Shown one piece after another: positions 48,305 to 58,450 of a stretch of 64,000 nucleotides of DNA. The notes beneath the pieces were generated by a model, which was given only the letters and a program-made list of their open reading frames with translations, was not told the DNA's origin and searched no databases. The DNA is taken from the NCBI RefSeq assembly GCF_964204645.1, contig NC_134033.1, positions 3,965,631 to 4,029,630 of the forward strand. The letters are read 5' to 3'. How positions within the stretch are numbered: the stretch's first letter is position 1; the number at the start of each line of letters is the position of its first letter. Both the position numbers and the translations under genes were made by a program. The stretch is from Tubulanus polymorphus (taxonomy: Eukaryota > Nemertea > Palaeonemertea > Tubulaniformes > Tubulanidae).

Positions 48305-48619
48305 ATTGATACTCGTAAAAAATAATCAGTGGTTGACTCCTGAAGGTGTGGAATTCTGTATGTGGAATTGTGGAACTCCGTGGACTATTATTACTGCTAG
48401 ACAAGGGAGGAGAGACTTGTGTGAGTAGAATTTCTTTTATGTTTCAAAAACAATTATGAGAGAGCAGTTTATCTGTAAACATAGTGTTTACTGAGTGTCA
48501 TAAGAATTGTCAATGGAGTTATTTACAGCAGCCTGTAATTGTGTGGCAGGAATTATAATTCAGGGTTTTAGTGAGAGTATCAATTTCTGCCTTAAAAATT
48601 AATTGAATACTTGGCTCAA

Positions 48620-48890
48620 TAGATAAAATTGTATTTTTGGACCAAATTTCATCAAAATTTGTGACGAAAATAAGGGTCAAAACACAAAATCCTGAATATC
48701 TCATTTTAGAGGCCTCAGATCCAAAAACTAACTTCATATTCGTGATCAGCACACCAAAAAACATTTCTGTACCAAATTTTATTAAAATTGGGCCAAAAAA
48801 ATATTTTGATTTTGTACCCCATTTTTGGGGTGCATATTTTGGGCATTAAAACCCTTATTTGCCAATGAAGATGAATTCCGATTCAAAATC
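48620..48890. repeat. Diverged monomer related to repeat D
   Basis: Shares CTCATTTT-GAGGCCTC-GATCC, GATCAGCAC-CC and ACCAAATTT-ATTAAAATTGG blocks with 44576-45090 and 48896-49425, suggesting an older tandem array of such monomers. Confidence 0.55.
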
Positions 48891-48895
48891 TGATT

Positions 48896-49425
48896 GCATA
48901 TCCGGAATCTACACCACAGAATACATTTTCCTACCAAGTTTACAAGGAATCAAAGAAAAAAAATTTTTCGCCGAAAAAAAACTCCTGGACCTTAGATTTT
49001 TGCCGTTTTTGGCCAAAAAATCGAATCTCTTCGATTTGCTTAAAATTTTAGTCCTTACTATTTTCAGGGGCGCTGATTTCAAATCTGCAATCAGATTTTG
49101 AATATCTGGGGTCCAAGGCCTTTTGACAATTTGGGGGTCCCCCCAAAAATTAGAATTTCTCATTTTTGGGGCCTCGGATCCGAAAAATTCTTTCAGATTT
49201 GTAATCAGCACCCCAGAATACATGTATATACTGAATTTCATCGAAATCGGTGACAAAAAATATTTGGCCCCTGACCCTCATTTTGGGGGTACCTTAGATT
49301 GCCATTTCTCTGATACACCGGTAACTAGACTTAACTCTAACTCTGTATGTTTGATTGATGGCCTTAAATCTATTAAGTTTCATGTATATTTTTAGGATGT
49401 TTGTCATCAATATGGTGGAACTATG
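48896..49425. repeat. 0.5-kb dispersed repeat D, copy 2
   Basis: Direct copy of 44576-45090 with scattered substitutions and small indels. The two flank about 3.8 kb of low-content DNA. Confidence 0.8.
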
Positions 49426-49663
49426 ATCAGGACTACATCAGATGGTGTGGGCAGTGTTCAAACTCAGCGACAGGATAAACAAACAAACGAACTCATATTG
49501 GGAGAACTTGACTTCAGTTATAGTGAACTTTATGTCCACGAGGACAAAATAATAACATTACTGCTGATGGGATAAATATCTGTTTGAACTAGAAACTGTT
49601 AACGGTATTCTAGATAGAAAACAAGAGGAACATAAGTTCAGGTGATATGCCATCCTATCCTCT

Positions 49664-50010
49664 CTATCTCTTTCTATCCTCTCTCATTCTCACTCTCTCC
49701 TCACTCTGTTTCACTCTCATCTCTCCTCACTCTGTCTCACTCTCACTCTCTCCTCACTCTGTTTCACTCTCATCTCTCCTCACTCTGTCTCATTCTCACT
49801 CTCTCCTCACTCTGTTTCACTCTCATCTCTCTCCTCACTCTGTCCCTTTCTCACTCTCTCCTCACTCTGTTTCACTCTCATCTCTCCTCACTCTGTCTCA
49901 TTCTCACTCTCTCCTCACTCTGTTTCACTCTCATCTCTCCTCACTCTCTCTCTCTCTCTCATCTCTCCTCCTTTCTCTTACTCTGTCTCTGCCCACTCTT
50001 GTCTCATTCT
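49664..50010 (+). repeat. Pyrimidine-rich (TCTC/CACTCTGT) minisatellite
   Basis: Repeats of CTCTCCTCACTCTGTYTCAYTCTCA with nested TCTC runs. Long ORFs here (49642-50106, 49647-50063) are Ser/Leu low-complexity artefacts. It is a possible triplex or H-DNA tract. Confidence 0.9.
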
Positions 50011-50016
50011 CTATTA

Positions 50017-50067
50017 CCATCTACCGGGTTGAAATGGGAACTAGTTCCTGTCTCGCCCGGTAGATGG
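50017..50067. repeat. Perfect nested inverted repeat
   Basis: CCATCTACCGGG (50017-50028) pairs with CCCGGTAGATGG (50056-50067). The loop contains the perfect palindrome GGAACTAGTTCC (50037-50048). The result is a potential hairpin or cruciform of about 51 bases. Confidence 0.85.
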
Positions 50068-50135
50068 CATTATTTTTTTGATAAAATTTGCTTAAGCAAT
50101 GGATAAATATGAGTTCCTCTGTGTGCTGCCAGCAC

Positions 50136-50205
50136 GTCCCTATAGCGTAGTGGGTAGGGTGCTGGACTGCTAGTCGAATGGTTGGTGGTTCAAATCCCAT
50201 TTTAG
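50136..50205 (+). mobile_element. tRNA-derived SINE head or tRNA pseudogene (Ser-like)
   Basis: A-box-like TAGCGTAGTGGGTAGGG, anticodon-arm-like GGACTGCTAGTC and B box GGTTCAAATCC are spaced as in a tRNA and resemble tRNA-Ser(GCT). The acceptor ends do not pair, so it is not a working tRNA. Confidence 0.5.
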
Positions 50206-50523
50206 TTGATATTAAATATTGATGTTTCAATAAAATGTTGAATTTTACTTTTGCAAACAAGCTGTAAGAAATTCCTACTTTGAATTTGGAATAAATTCTT
50301 TGATTTGTACTTTGCGTTTGTCCTTTCCTATTTGACTTTGTCCTTTCCTTGATTGTGTGAGAAGCGGAAGAGTTCTTTCCGGAGCAGTGTCGAGTATGAA
50401 GTTGTGAGGGGAAGAGTCATTTCCGGAGCCCGAGACAGAGATTTTTAGTAAGACGAGCATTTTATGTATATGGACGTTTACTTATTTACGTTACTTTATA
50501 ACATGCGGCAAAACGAAATAATG

Positions 50524-50957
50524 ACGGAGTAGAGTCTGCGTCTCGAGGTTTGGAGATGGTGCTTTAGTCGGAGTAGAGTCTGCGTCTCGAGGTTTGGAGA
50601 TGTTTGGAGATGGTGCTTTAGTCGGAGTAGAGTCTGCGTCTCGAGGTTTGGAGATGGTGCTTTAGTCGGAGTAGAGTCTGCGTCTCGAGGTTTGGAGATG
50701 GTGCTTTAGTCGGAGTAGAGTCTGCGTCTCGAGGTTTGGAGATGGTGCCTTAGTCGGAGTAGAGTCTGCGTCTCGAGGTTTGGAGATGGTGCCTTAGTCG
50801 GAGTAGAGTCTGCGTCTCGAGGTTTGGAGATGATGCTTTAGTCGGAGTAGAGTCTGCGTCTCAAGGTTTGGAGATGGAGTGGAGTCTGCATCTCGAGGTT
50901 TGGAGATGGTGCTTTAGTCGGAGTTGAGTCTGCGTCTCGAGATTTGAAGATGTTGCT
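50524..50957 (+). repeat. 44-bp minisatellite, about 9-10 units
   Basis: Unit starts GAGTAGAGTCTGCGTCTCGA and ends GGTGCTTTAGTCG. First starts at 50527 and 50571. One unit is extended by a duplicated GTTTGGAGAT and one is shortened. Confidence 0.9.
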
Positions 50958-52325
50958 GTAACTCAAATATAGCCGGCTGAAAAACGGAAACGAAAATCGG
51001 ATAATCGTCAAGCTATTGAAGAAGATTGAATATGCAAAATGTAAGGACGGGTGTAGTTTAATATAATTACCTTATCTTAATGTAAAGATACCGAAACAGC
51101 AAAATGTGGGTTGATGCGGTTCCCAATGCAGCAGCAGCAGCAGCAGACTAGTTAGGACGTTGCGACAAACGAGTTGTGTACATGTAGTTGTCAGTAGTAG
51201 CGAACTGGTTTCGGTTTAACCCTAAAAAGACACAATATTCATAATGTATGAATGTGCGCGAAATAGAACATCGGAAATCAGCGACAACAGCAACTCGTCT
51301 TCATCAGCAAATTAGCCGTAATCTGTTTGTAGTTGAAATCAGACATCAACAGCAGCAGCAGCAGTATCGGGATCTCCACCGCAATCATCAGCATCAACAG
51401 CCGCCAGTCTCATCTTGCGTTCTCAATCGCTAGGCGTCACAAATTCCTTCACGTTCCAGTCTCTCCTAACATCATCAGCCGCTTATCAGTAGGTTGTTTG
51501 CTTAAAGCCACACGTTCTTCACGCCTTGTTGCAGAGCTCTTATAGGTCGACCTTCATCACTGGACATCGGTTCTCGGACTGGCACCGGGCGGCTCGAAAC
51601 GCGCTTCTAATACCTACGTCAACCAATCAACGACGGTGCATCATCGATGCGACCGGAATGGGTCAATCAGAAAGCTCGATCGCGCATTCCTGTGACAGAC
51701 CCGAGTCCGTGACGCTAATCCGAAAGAACTATTCAATTCGTGCCAAACATTTTCAATGGGGCCTATACAGGTCATCGAGTTTAATTCGACTATTCATAGA
51801 GGCACATATTGTTTAAGATAGAAATATCGAATGCTACGATTTTTGCCTAAAATTGTAAGCTGAAATTTTATCTAAACTATCCAACAAACTTTAGTGTAGA
51901 TTTCCCTTCTATTTACGTCTGGTTTTGAACTATAATACCGGCTCAATTTTACTATTTTCGAGTTTTGCTTTAGGATATCGAAGTTTGCTTAAGGGTTTGT
52001 GCAGTGACGCGGCACTATTGTGTAGTAGAGCGTATGGCAGGTCTCCAGTGAGTGATTCTCTATTGGATAGAGTCGTTTTGAATCCGAATTTATACACAAG
52101 TTCACCAGACATCGCCGCGTACACATCTTCTTTAACCGAAATCTGGTGAAGTTAAAAAAATTATCAAAGTTTTATCATCAGTTGAGAAAGAACTGTGATT
52201 GATCACCGCGTGCGCTGCTTGTACCGAATAGTCGCTTGGATTTCTTCAGTTCGAGGAATTGAATAAATATAAAAAAATTTCCCAAACCCTCACCACTAAA
52301 CTTAAAATAACAAACTAATATTGTA
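50958..52325. other. Unassigned, two short CAG runs
   Basis: (CAG)n runs at 51128-51146 and 51348-51364. ORFs at 51248-51433, 51526-51816 and 51925-52149 have no domain signal. A 5' exon of a gene with poly-Gln is possible but not supported. Confidence 0.4.
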
Positions 52326-52612
52326 AAAAAGTCGAAGGTCCCTGGGGGAATTACTCCGCAGCCTGGACCGGTATTGTGGGATAAATAAATAATTCAGCCA
52401 GAAACGACTGAATTAAACATAATTTACCCCACACCAGTTATTTTGTAGGACTCACGCATTAGCAACCTCATTCCAGGGAGGACAGTACTCTCGACTCGCC
52501 CGCTTACCGGAGATCATTTGCCACATCCTGACCCGCCTCCTCCGAGACTCGAACCCGGGCCACAGCGGTGACACGCTAGTCGCCGACCGACTAAGCCATC
52601 CGGTCCGCCCGA
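52326..52612 (-). mobile_element. tRNA-derived SINE
   Basis: On the minus strand a tRNA-like head starts at about 52612 (GGATGGCTTAGTCGGTCGGC as A-box region, GGTTCGAGTCTC as B box). A GC-balanced body of about 200 bp and a tail with ATTTATTTATCCCACAATAC follow. The head's acceptor stem does not close, as usual in SINEs. Confidence 0.55.
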
Positions 52613-52849
52613 TTGTGATTGGAAAACATTCTAACATGTAACTACGTGTAACCATGTTACATGTAAATGTTACCATCGATTTCAAATTTGATTCATGCAA
52701 CTGATTTCATGATGCTGTATTTTGTCGAGATACATTTGGTTGACGAAAAGTGGCTTAATTACATCAGCAAACTGCAGAATTTCTTTTCTATTGCGTCTGG
52801 CAAATCCGGTAAAATCCACTAGAAATTTTGAATTATTTCTGTTTAGGAA

Positions 52850-53105
52850 ATTAAGGTTAGGTTAGGTTTAAGCTTAGTCGAAGAAATGACGGACCCTCGT
52901 TATAGCAAACTGAAATACAGTGGACTCAATCTTAACTCGAATCGATTGTGATCTCAGTGATTTGTGTTTGAATTCCAATTAAACAACGGAAATCTGATTG
53001 CCAGCATCGAATGTAAGTATTCCAATATTTGTTTTCGGAGTTTCAATGCTTATTCGACTTGAAGAGATTCGAGTTACGAGTAATCTAACGATTTATCAGA
53101 TATAA
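52850..53105 (+). repeat. Dispersed repeat family R, partial copy
   Basis: Matches 35955-36180: GGTTAGGTTTAA, GGACCCTCGTTATAGCAAAC, ACTCAATCT-AACTCG and GTGATTTGTGTTTGAATT in the same order. Confidence 0.7.
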
Positions 53106-53481
53106 ACAATCGAAAACATTTGCTTCATTGCATATTGGGTCATACAATCCATATCGTATATGTTGTAACCCGCTTTAATCGTCTGACACTAAAACCGTTC
53201 TAGATTCTGTATTTAGACGCGAGACAAATATGAAAATATTGAGAAATAACTAAAATTGTGGATTTGTCACCTGACGCTCAATAACACAAAACTTTTGCAG
53301 GGATTTACTGAAACTGAAGTGTCCGTTCAAACTTTTAAATTGGCTTTAAGTGCAAAATATAAAACCAATTCTAAACACATTTGACCTGGTCCAGAGTTGA
53401 TACGGGCAATTCGGCAGTATAGGAAGGTGGGCTAGACTATAACGGGCACCGAGGAGTCGAGTAAAGGTTTGTGAAAGGTTG

Positions 53482-53484
<3 letters not shown>

Positions 53485-53513
<29 letters not shown>
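53485..53513 (+). repeat. (TA)n microsatellite
   Basis: An uninterrupted TA run directly at the left border of the foldback element. Confidence 0.9.
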
Positions 53514-53517
<4 letters not shown>

Positions 53518-55918
53518 AATGAAGTGTGGGTTTGACTATTTCACGGAATGGCTTCTTATTGTAATAATGTTACAAATGTGTAAATCACCGGTTCCGGAGA
53601 TTGTGGTTCTAAACAATGCAACAGATGTCGCCTTCGCTAATTTACACTTGTCGTAGAGTTTTCTCAGGAGACTCAGGAGGTTAGCTCGGTGGGCACAGGA
53701 CGGCGCTCCGGCCCACAGACTGATGGAGGTTAGAAACTGACTTTCACCGAGATGGTTATTGCGCTTTGCGTCCTGTCAGACGTCAACTTCACTCACAAAT
53801 CCTCAAGCTCGTGCCACTAATTTCCCTATTAACTGAATTACTGTAGAGATTGATTTAAAAGTTGAAATAATCTGCCTTAATAACTGGTATCTGGCTGATG
53901 AATGGAGATGTCATCAAGTTTAGCGAGCAGAGCCTCATCAGAAATGATTTTGTCCCAGAAACCGTTTTTACATTCGAATAAACTTTGTACAATTTTGAAT
54001 AAAAGTCATGTAGGAATCAAGGTTTCAAGGTTTCAAATTTGTCATTTTATTTAAATCTGCAACAAGTGTGAATTACGAGTCTCCTTTATTTTAATAATTC
54101 TTGCTCAGTCACACGTATAAAACCAATAAACCAAATACAATACATCGAAATAGTAAAGCTGATCTTTGAGTGAATACCTGGCTTAGTTGAATAAAAAGTT
54201 TTATAATCAGTTTATTATCTTCGGTTATGAATATATCCGAAAAATGACATATGTTGCGTTTTCTAAGAACCACCCGGTAGAGTTTGGATGCTGTAACGAC
54301 GCTTTGCTCATCCGCTGGTGCTGTATAAGGACTTCTCTCCGCTGCTGGTTCAAGGTTCCGATAATGATACATTTGACAATGTCGCGTTCCTCTAGGTAAG
54401 TGAAGTGTTTAGCGATTTGAAATAGTCAAAACCAAGATAGAAACTTTCGAAATAATGCATTTATCTATAACCATTTCGAATTCTCTTGAACTTCGAGTGT
54501 TTGGTGTGTTGACGAAACCCGTTATTTCGGTATTTCTATGAAAAGTTCTTAAACCCGACCTAAATTGCAGAAATCGAATCCTTTATTTCAAACACTTTAT
54601 TTTCATTGAACACACACGCAATGAATTTCAGTATTTACACCTCGCATATCTTCAGGTATTCCACCTCCTCACAGCGTTATTCACTTATACTACGACACCC
54701 TACAAAACAAATAGCATCAACATTTTAAAAATATGCAGGGCATATTTATGAAAAGGTGGTTGTGGTTGTTAGGCTTTAGACACGTCAGTGATACCTTTTC
54801 AACGTGTATTTCTAACTCAAATTCGTTTTAACAGTGTCTTAATCTCTAAACCAAACCCTAAGCAGAACGCCGTCCCCAAATGTGTGGAACTGCATCACGA
54901 AACGGCCTAGATAGTGGAAGGCGATGGAGGGAGACGTGTTCGCGCCGGTGGAGGGAGACTCCGACTATTTCGTGTTCACTCAAGGAACAACTCGAAAAAA
55001 CTTCGTATCAATTGCATCAGGTCATTTTCAGCTTCACTTCAATGTATTTTACTGTTTTTATACGTGTGACTGAGCAAGAACAATAAGAGAATAAGTAATT
55101 TACACTTGTCGCAGATTCAACCAAAATTACGAACTTAAAACAGAACATAATAACATGATATGATTTATTTGTCACTTAAAGATAACAATGAAATAAAGAA
55201 TGCCGAGTTAACATCAATAAGTGAGGGTGCAGTCACAGAGCTCGCAGGCTGTAACAACTTAGGACCAAGCCAAGTGGTTTCCACAATGGTTTACCACGGT
55301 AATTTTATTCAAAATCTGCCATCATTTTTTCTAAGAATACTCTCACTAGCTTTATTTACTTGCAGAAGCCGATTCGTCGCTGGAGACCAGAAAGGGCCAT
55401 CACAAAATAGCTATGTCTTCATTCATTCGGCTCGGAGAAAGTAAAGTCAACATCGCTTAAGTCCTCTTTAGTTGGGAGAATCGTTAAGATGATGACTTAC
55501 CGAAAGAACGTATTACAAATTACTCCAGAGAATTGGAAATACAAATACTGATGTAGTGTGATGACTTATCTGATAATGACTTAAGCGAGGTTGAGTGTGT
55601 AGTGGCAAGGTGTTAGGTATGGTAAACGAGGGGATCATCTGTTGGTCGGAAATTGAAATAACCATTTTAGTAAAAAAGTCTATTTCTGTCATGAATTCGC
55701 CGGTGGGCCGGAGCGCCGTCCTGTGCCCAACGAGCTAACCTCCTCGGTCTCCTGAGAAAACTATACGACAAGTGTAAATTAAGCGAAGGCGACATCTGTT
55801 GCATTTTTCAGAACCACTCTTCGTAGTAACCGCGATCCCCAGACCCGGAAACTTACATATTTATACGCATTATTACAATACGAAGCCATTCCGTGAAATA
55901 GTCAAACCCGAAATTCAT
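53514..55918. mobile_element. 2.4-kb element with nested inverted repeats
   Basis: Outer arms 53514-53716 and 55703-55918 are inverted copies (GGTTTGACTATTTCACGGAA; CAACAGATGTCGCCTTCGCT; GGCACAGGACGGCGCTCCGG). An inner pair also mirrors: CTTGCTCAGTCACACGTATA near 54100 against TATACGTGTGACTGAGCAAG near 55058. No transposase frame is visible between them. Non-autonomous foldback element, or a pair of opposed SINE-like copies. Confidence 0.6.
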
Positions 55919-56414
55919 ATGACTATTAAATCTACTCGTTATAACCGGATTAATCGTCCTTGACTGATCAGAGATTCCATTCTTAACTCCAGGCAAGCAG
56001 ACGATCAAAACTAATTTGAATCAATGATTTAGAACAAAATTGCGATATATGTTTGATAAATGCGACCACCTTCCCAAGCCTATAGCTCGACTACTCTCAG
56101 GTGCTGTATAAATGTCTCGGACGATTGAACCGGTTACAAGTCGGTTTTACAAGTAATATTTCATTATCCAGTTTTATGGAATAAATTTCAAGATTGCTTT
56201 ATCTGATAAATTGTTTCACATAGGACTCCTCTTAACTCAAATTTGTCAAAACCGGCAAGTGGAATTATCATTTCAAACTTTAATACACATAATTTAGAAC
56301 CATTACAACAAAAGAATATCAAGAATATCAATCAGGTTTTTCTAACACCTCAAACATTAATCACTGGTCAGAAATTAATTCGAGTTAAGAGGAATTTTAG
56401 GAGTCTAATGTATC

Positions 56415-57610
56415 TGAAATTGCTGTAACGAGGACCAATCTGTTTGATAGATAGGCTTAAACTCGACCTAACCTAAGTTTCCTATACGAAAAACTATTAG
56501 AAATTCTACTCACCAATTCATGGATTACTTCGATCAGTTATCTGTTTGTTTCTTAGAAGATATGACATCCAAGCAGGCTACAACATTCTACTGGTCTGTT
56601 GGTCCAGGTTGGTAAAGTCCAGCACGCAGACAGCAATCGGGTCTGGAGTAATCGAGGAATGTCTGAATTCCAATTATGCATTTGTTGATTTAGTCCGCAG
56701 CAGGTATTGACAGCAAACAGGTCCCGAGTAAGCGAGGAAGGCCTGAAGTCCACTGTGTATTAGTTGATTAAGTCCAGCACGCATTGACAGAGGAAGTAGA
56801 GCTCCTCTGAAAAAAACGTAATGATCACCGTTATGTTTTTTAATTTGACTCCATACAATCCGTTATATCCAGTATTAAAAAACCTACAAATCTACTCACC
56901 ACCAATTCAATTCTGGAGAATCATAGATTATTTTGAAAACAGCGTTGTTTTAGTCAGCCCCGCGGTATTGGAAGCAATGAGGTCCTCAATGAGGAATGGC
57001 TGATCTGAAAAAGAAAACAATTTCATATTTTACAGTTTCAATTCTGACTGATGAATCAATATTCAAGTAAAGAAGCCCGAGCCCTTATAGCTTATAGATT
57101 TACAAAATCCCGTTTAAGATTCAACTCACCTAACCTCACGTAAGGACTGGACATATATGTGCGTGTATAGTGAATTCAACGTGCGTCAAGAATTAATCCT
57201 CAAAACTGGTTCAATTCAAATCGAACACGTATTACATGATTTCAAAGACCGAGGACAATAACATGACACAATATGAGCTGAGTTTGTCATAATGGGACAC
57301 GAGCACCACTGGCTACAAAATACCACTGAACTACAAACGCGTGGTTCTATGATAATACGTACCACACCCTCTGTACTATTCTAACAAACTCAAAAATATT
57401 CATTTCAAATACAATGAATAAGAAGTTGACCAGTGGGTATCAATAATTCATTAGCTGGAGGATACATCGGTCAAATATAAGAAGTGGACCAGTCCTCATT
57501 AGAATGCACAAGAAATATCTTAGAACAGTTCGCACTACATTCAAATAATCAATTTCCATTGTTTATGACTCGAATTGTCGCTGAATTCGAAGAAAATTCT
57601 TAGAACTATT
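56415..57610 (-). repeat. Dispersed repeat family R, inverted copy
   Basis: Inverted relative to 34510-36190. It holds exon-like units at 56900-57004 and 56514-56806 (minus strand), again preceded by TTTTTCAG or TTTCAG and followed by GGTGAGTAG. It shares ATCAGCCATTCCTCA and ATATATGTCCAGTCCTTACG with the plus copy. Confidence 0.6.
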
Positions 57611-57646
57611 AGCGATAGACTGTAAACTAATGCCTCGATCAAAAAT

Positions 57647-57860
57647 CATTCCCAGGCCTAGCTCATTCTCAGACCTAGCTTATTCTTAGACCTAGCTCAT
57701 TCCCACCACACCTAGCTCATTATCAGACCTAGCTCATTCCCGCCAGACCTAGCTCATTCCCAGACCTAGCTCATTCCCAGACCTAGCTCATTCTCAGACC
57801 TAGCTCATTCCCAGACCTAGCTCATTCCCAGACCTAGCTCATTCTCAGACCTAGCTCATC
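57647..57860 (+). repeat. 17-bp minisatellite (AGACCTAGCTCATTCYC)
   Basis: About 12 units, a few with CGCC or ACCAC insertions. Confidence 0.9.
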
Positions 57861-57932
57861 CCGCCAGCCCACGAATTGTTATCGCGGGATAAAACGAAAA
57901 ACTACCGTTTTATCGCGAAAATGAACCCAAAA

Positions 57933-57965
57933 CATTTCGGTTTTTACTGACAGCCATCATCAGGA
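57933..57965 (-). other. Hammerhead-ribozyme-like motif (PLE-type end)
   Basis: Minus strand CCTGATGA, a loop of 18 bases with GG/CC ends, then GAAATG. An adjacent inverted repeat GATAAAACG/CGTTTTATC lies at 57888-57914. Confidence 0.35.
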
Positions 57966-58450
57966 ATCTGTTAGAAATAAAGAGATGTCGCGCACGTAAT
58001 GTCGCGCTAGAGAGTCGCCATATACGTAAACAAAAACAAAAGATAACCACAGTATTTACGAACGTTCTTAGTTAAGTTCAACTCCCAGAGTTAAGATCAG
58101 TATTTCGATACATGGATTGTCAATGTTCGAACTCAGTATGCTCGCGTTCCCAGCGGTACATGCCCTGTGGCGGTTCTCGATGAAAGTTCTGTTCTGGTTG
58201 GTGTAATAGGCCAAAAACACCGGGGTGCCTTTTGCTAAAAAGTTGATTACAGTTAACCAATGGATGGTCAGGCGTCCCGAGGAATTTTCATAGGGGTTCA
58301 AATTAGCATCAATCCAGCATTCGAGCACAATGTCTGGTTTTTGGTGGACATGCCCCTCAGTAACTGGCCCCGGAATGTTCTCTCTCCTCTCCGATGACGA
58401 ACTAATGAGAAATACACGTCTTGTCTTTCGTGAATTAGTATTTATTGATA

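Noticed and set aside
49642-50106. 138-154 codon Ser/Leu/His ORFs
   Set aside because: Low-complexity products of the CT-rich minisatellite, open in two frames at once.
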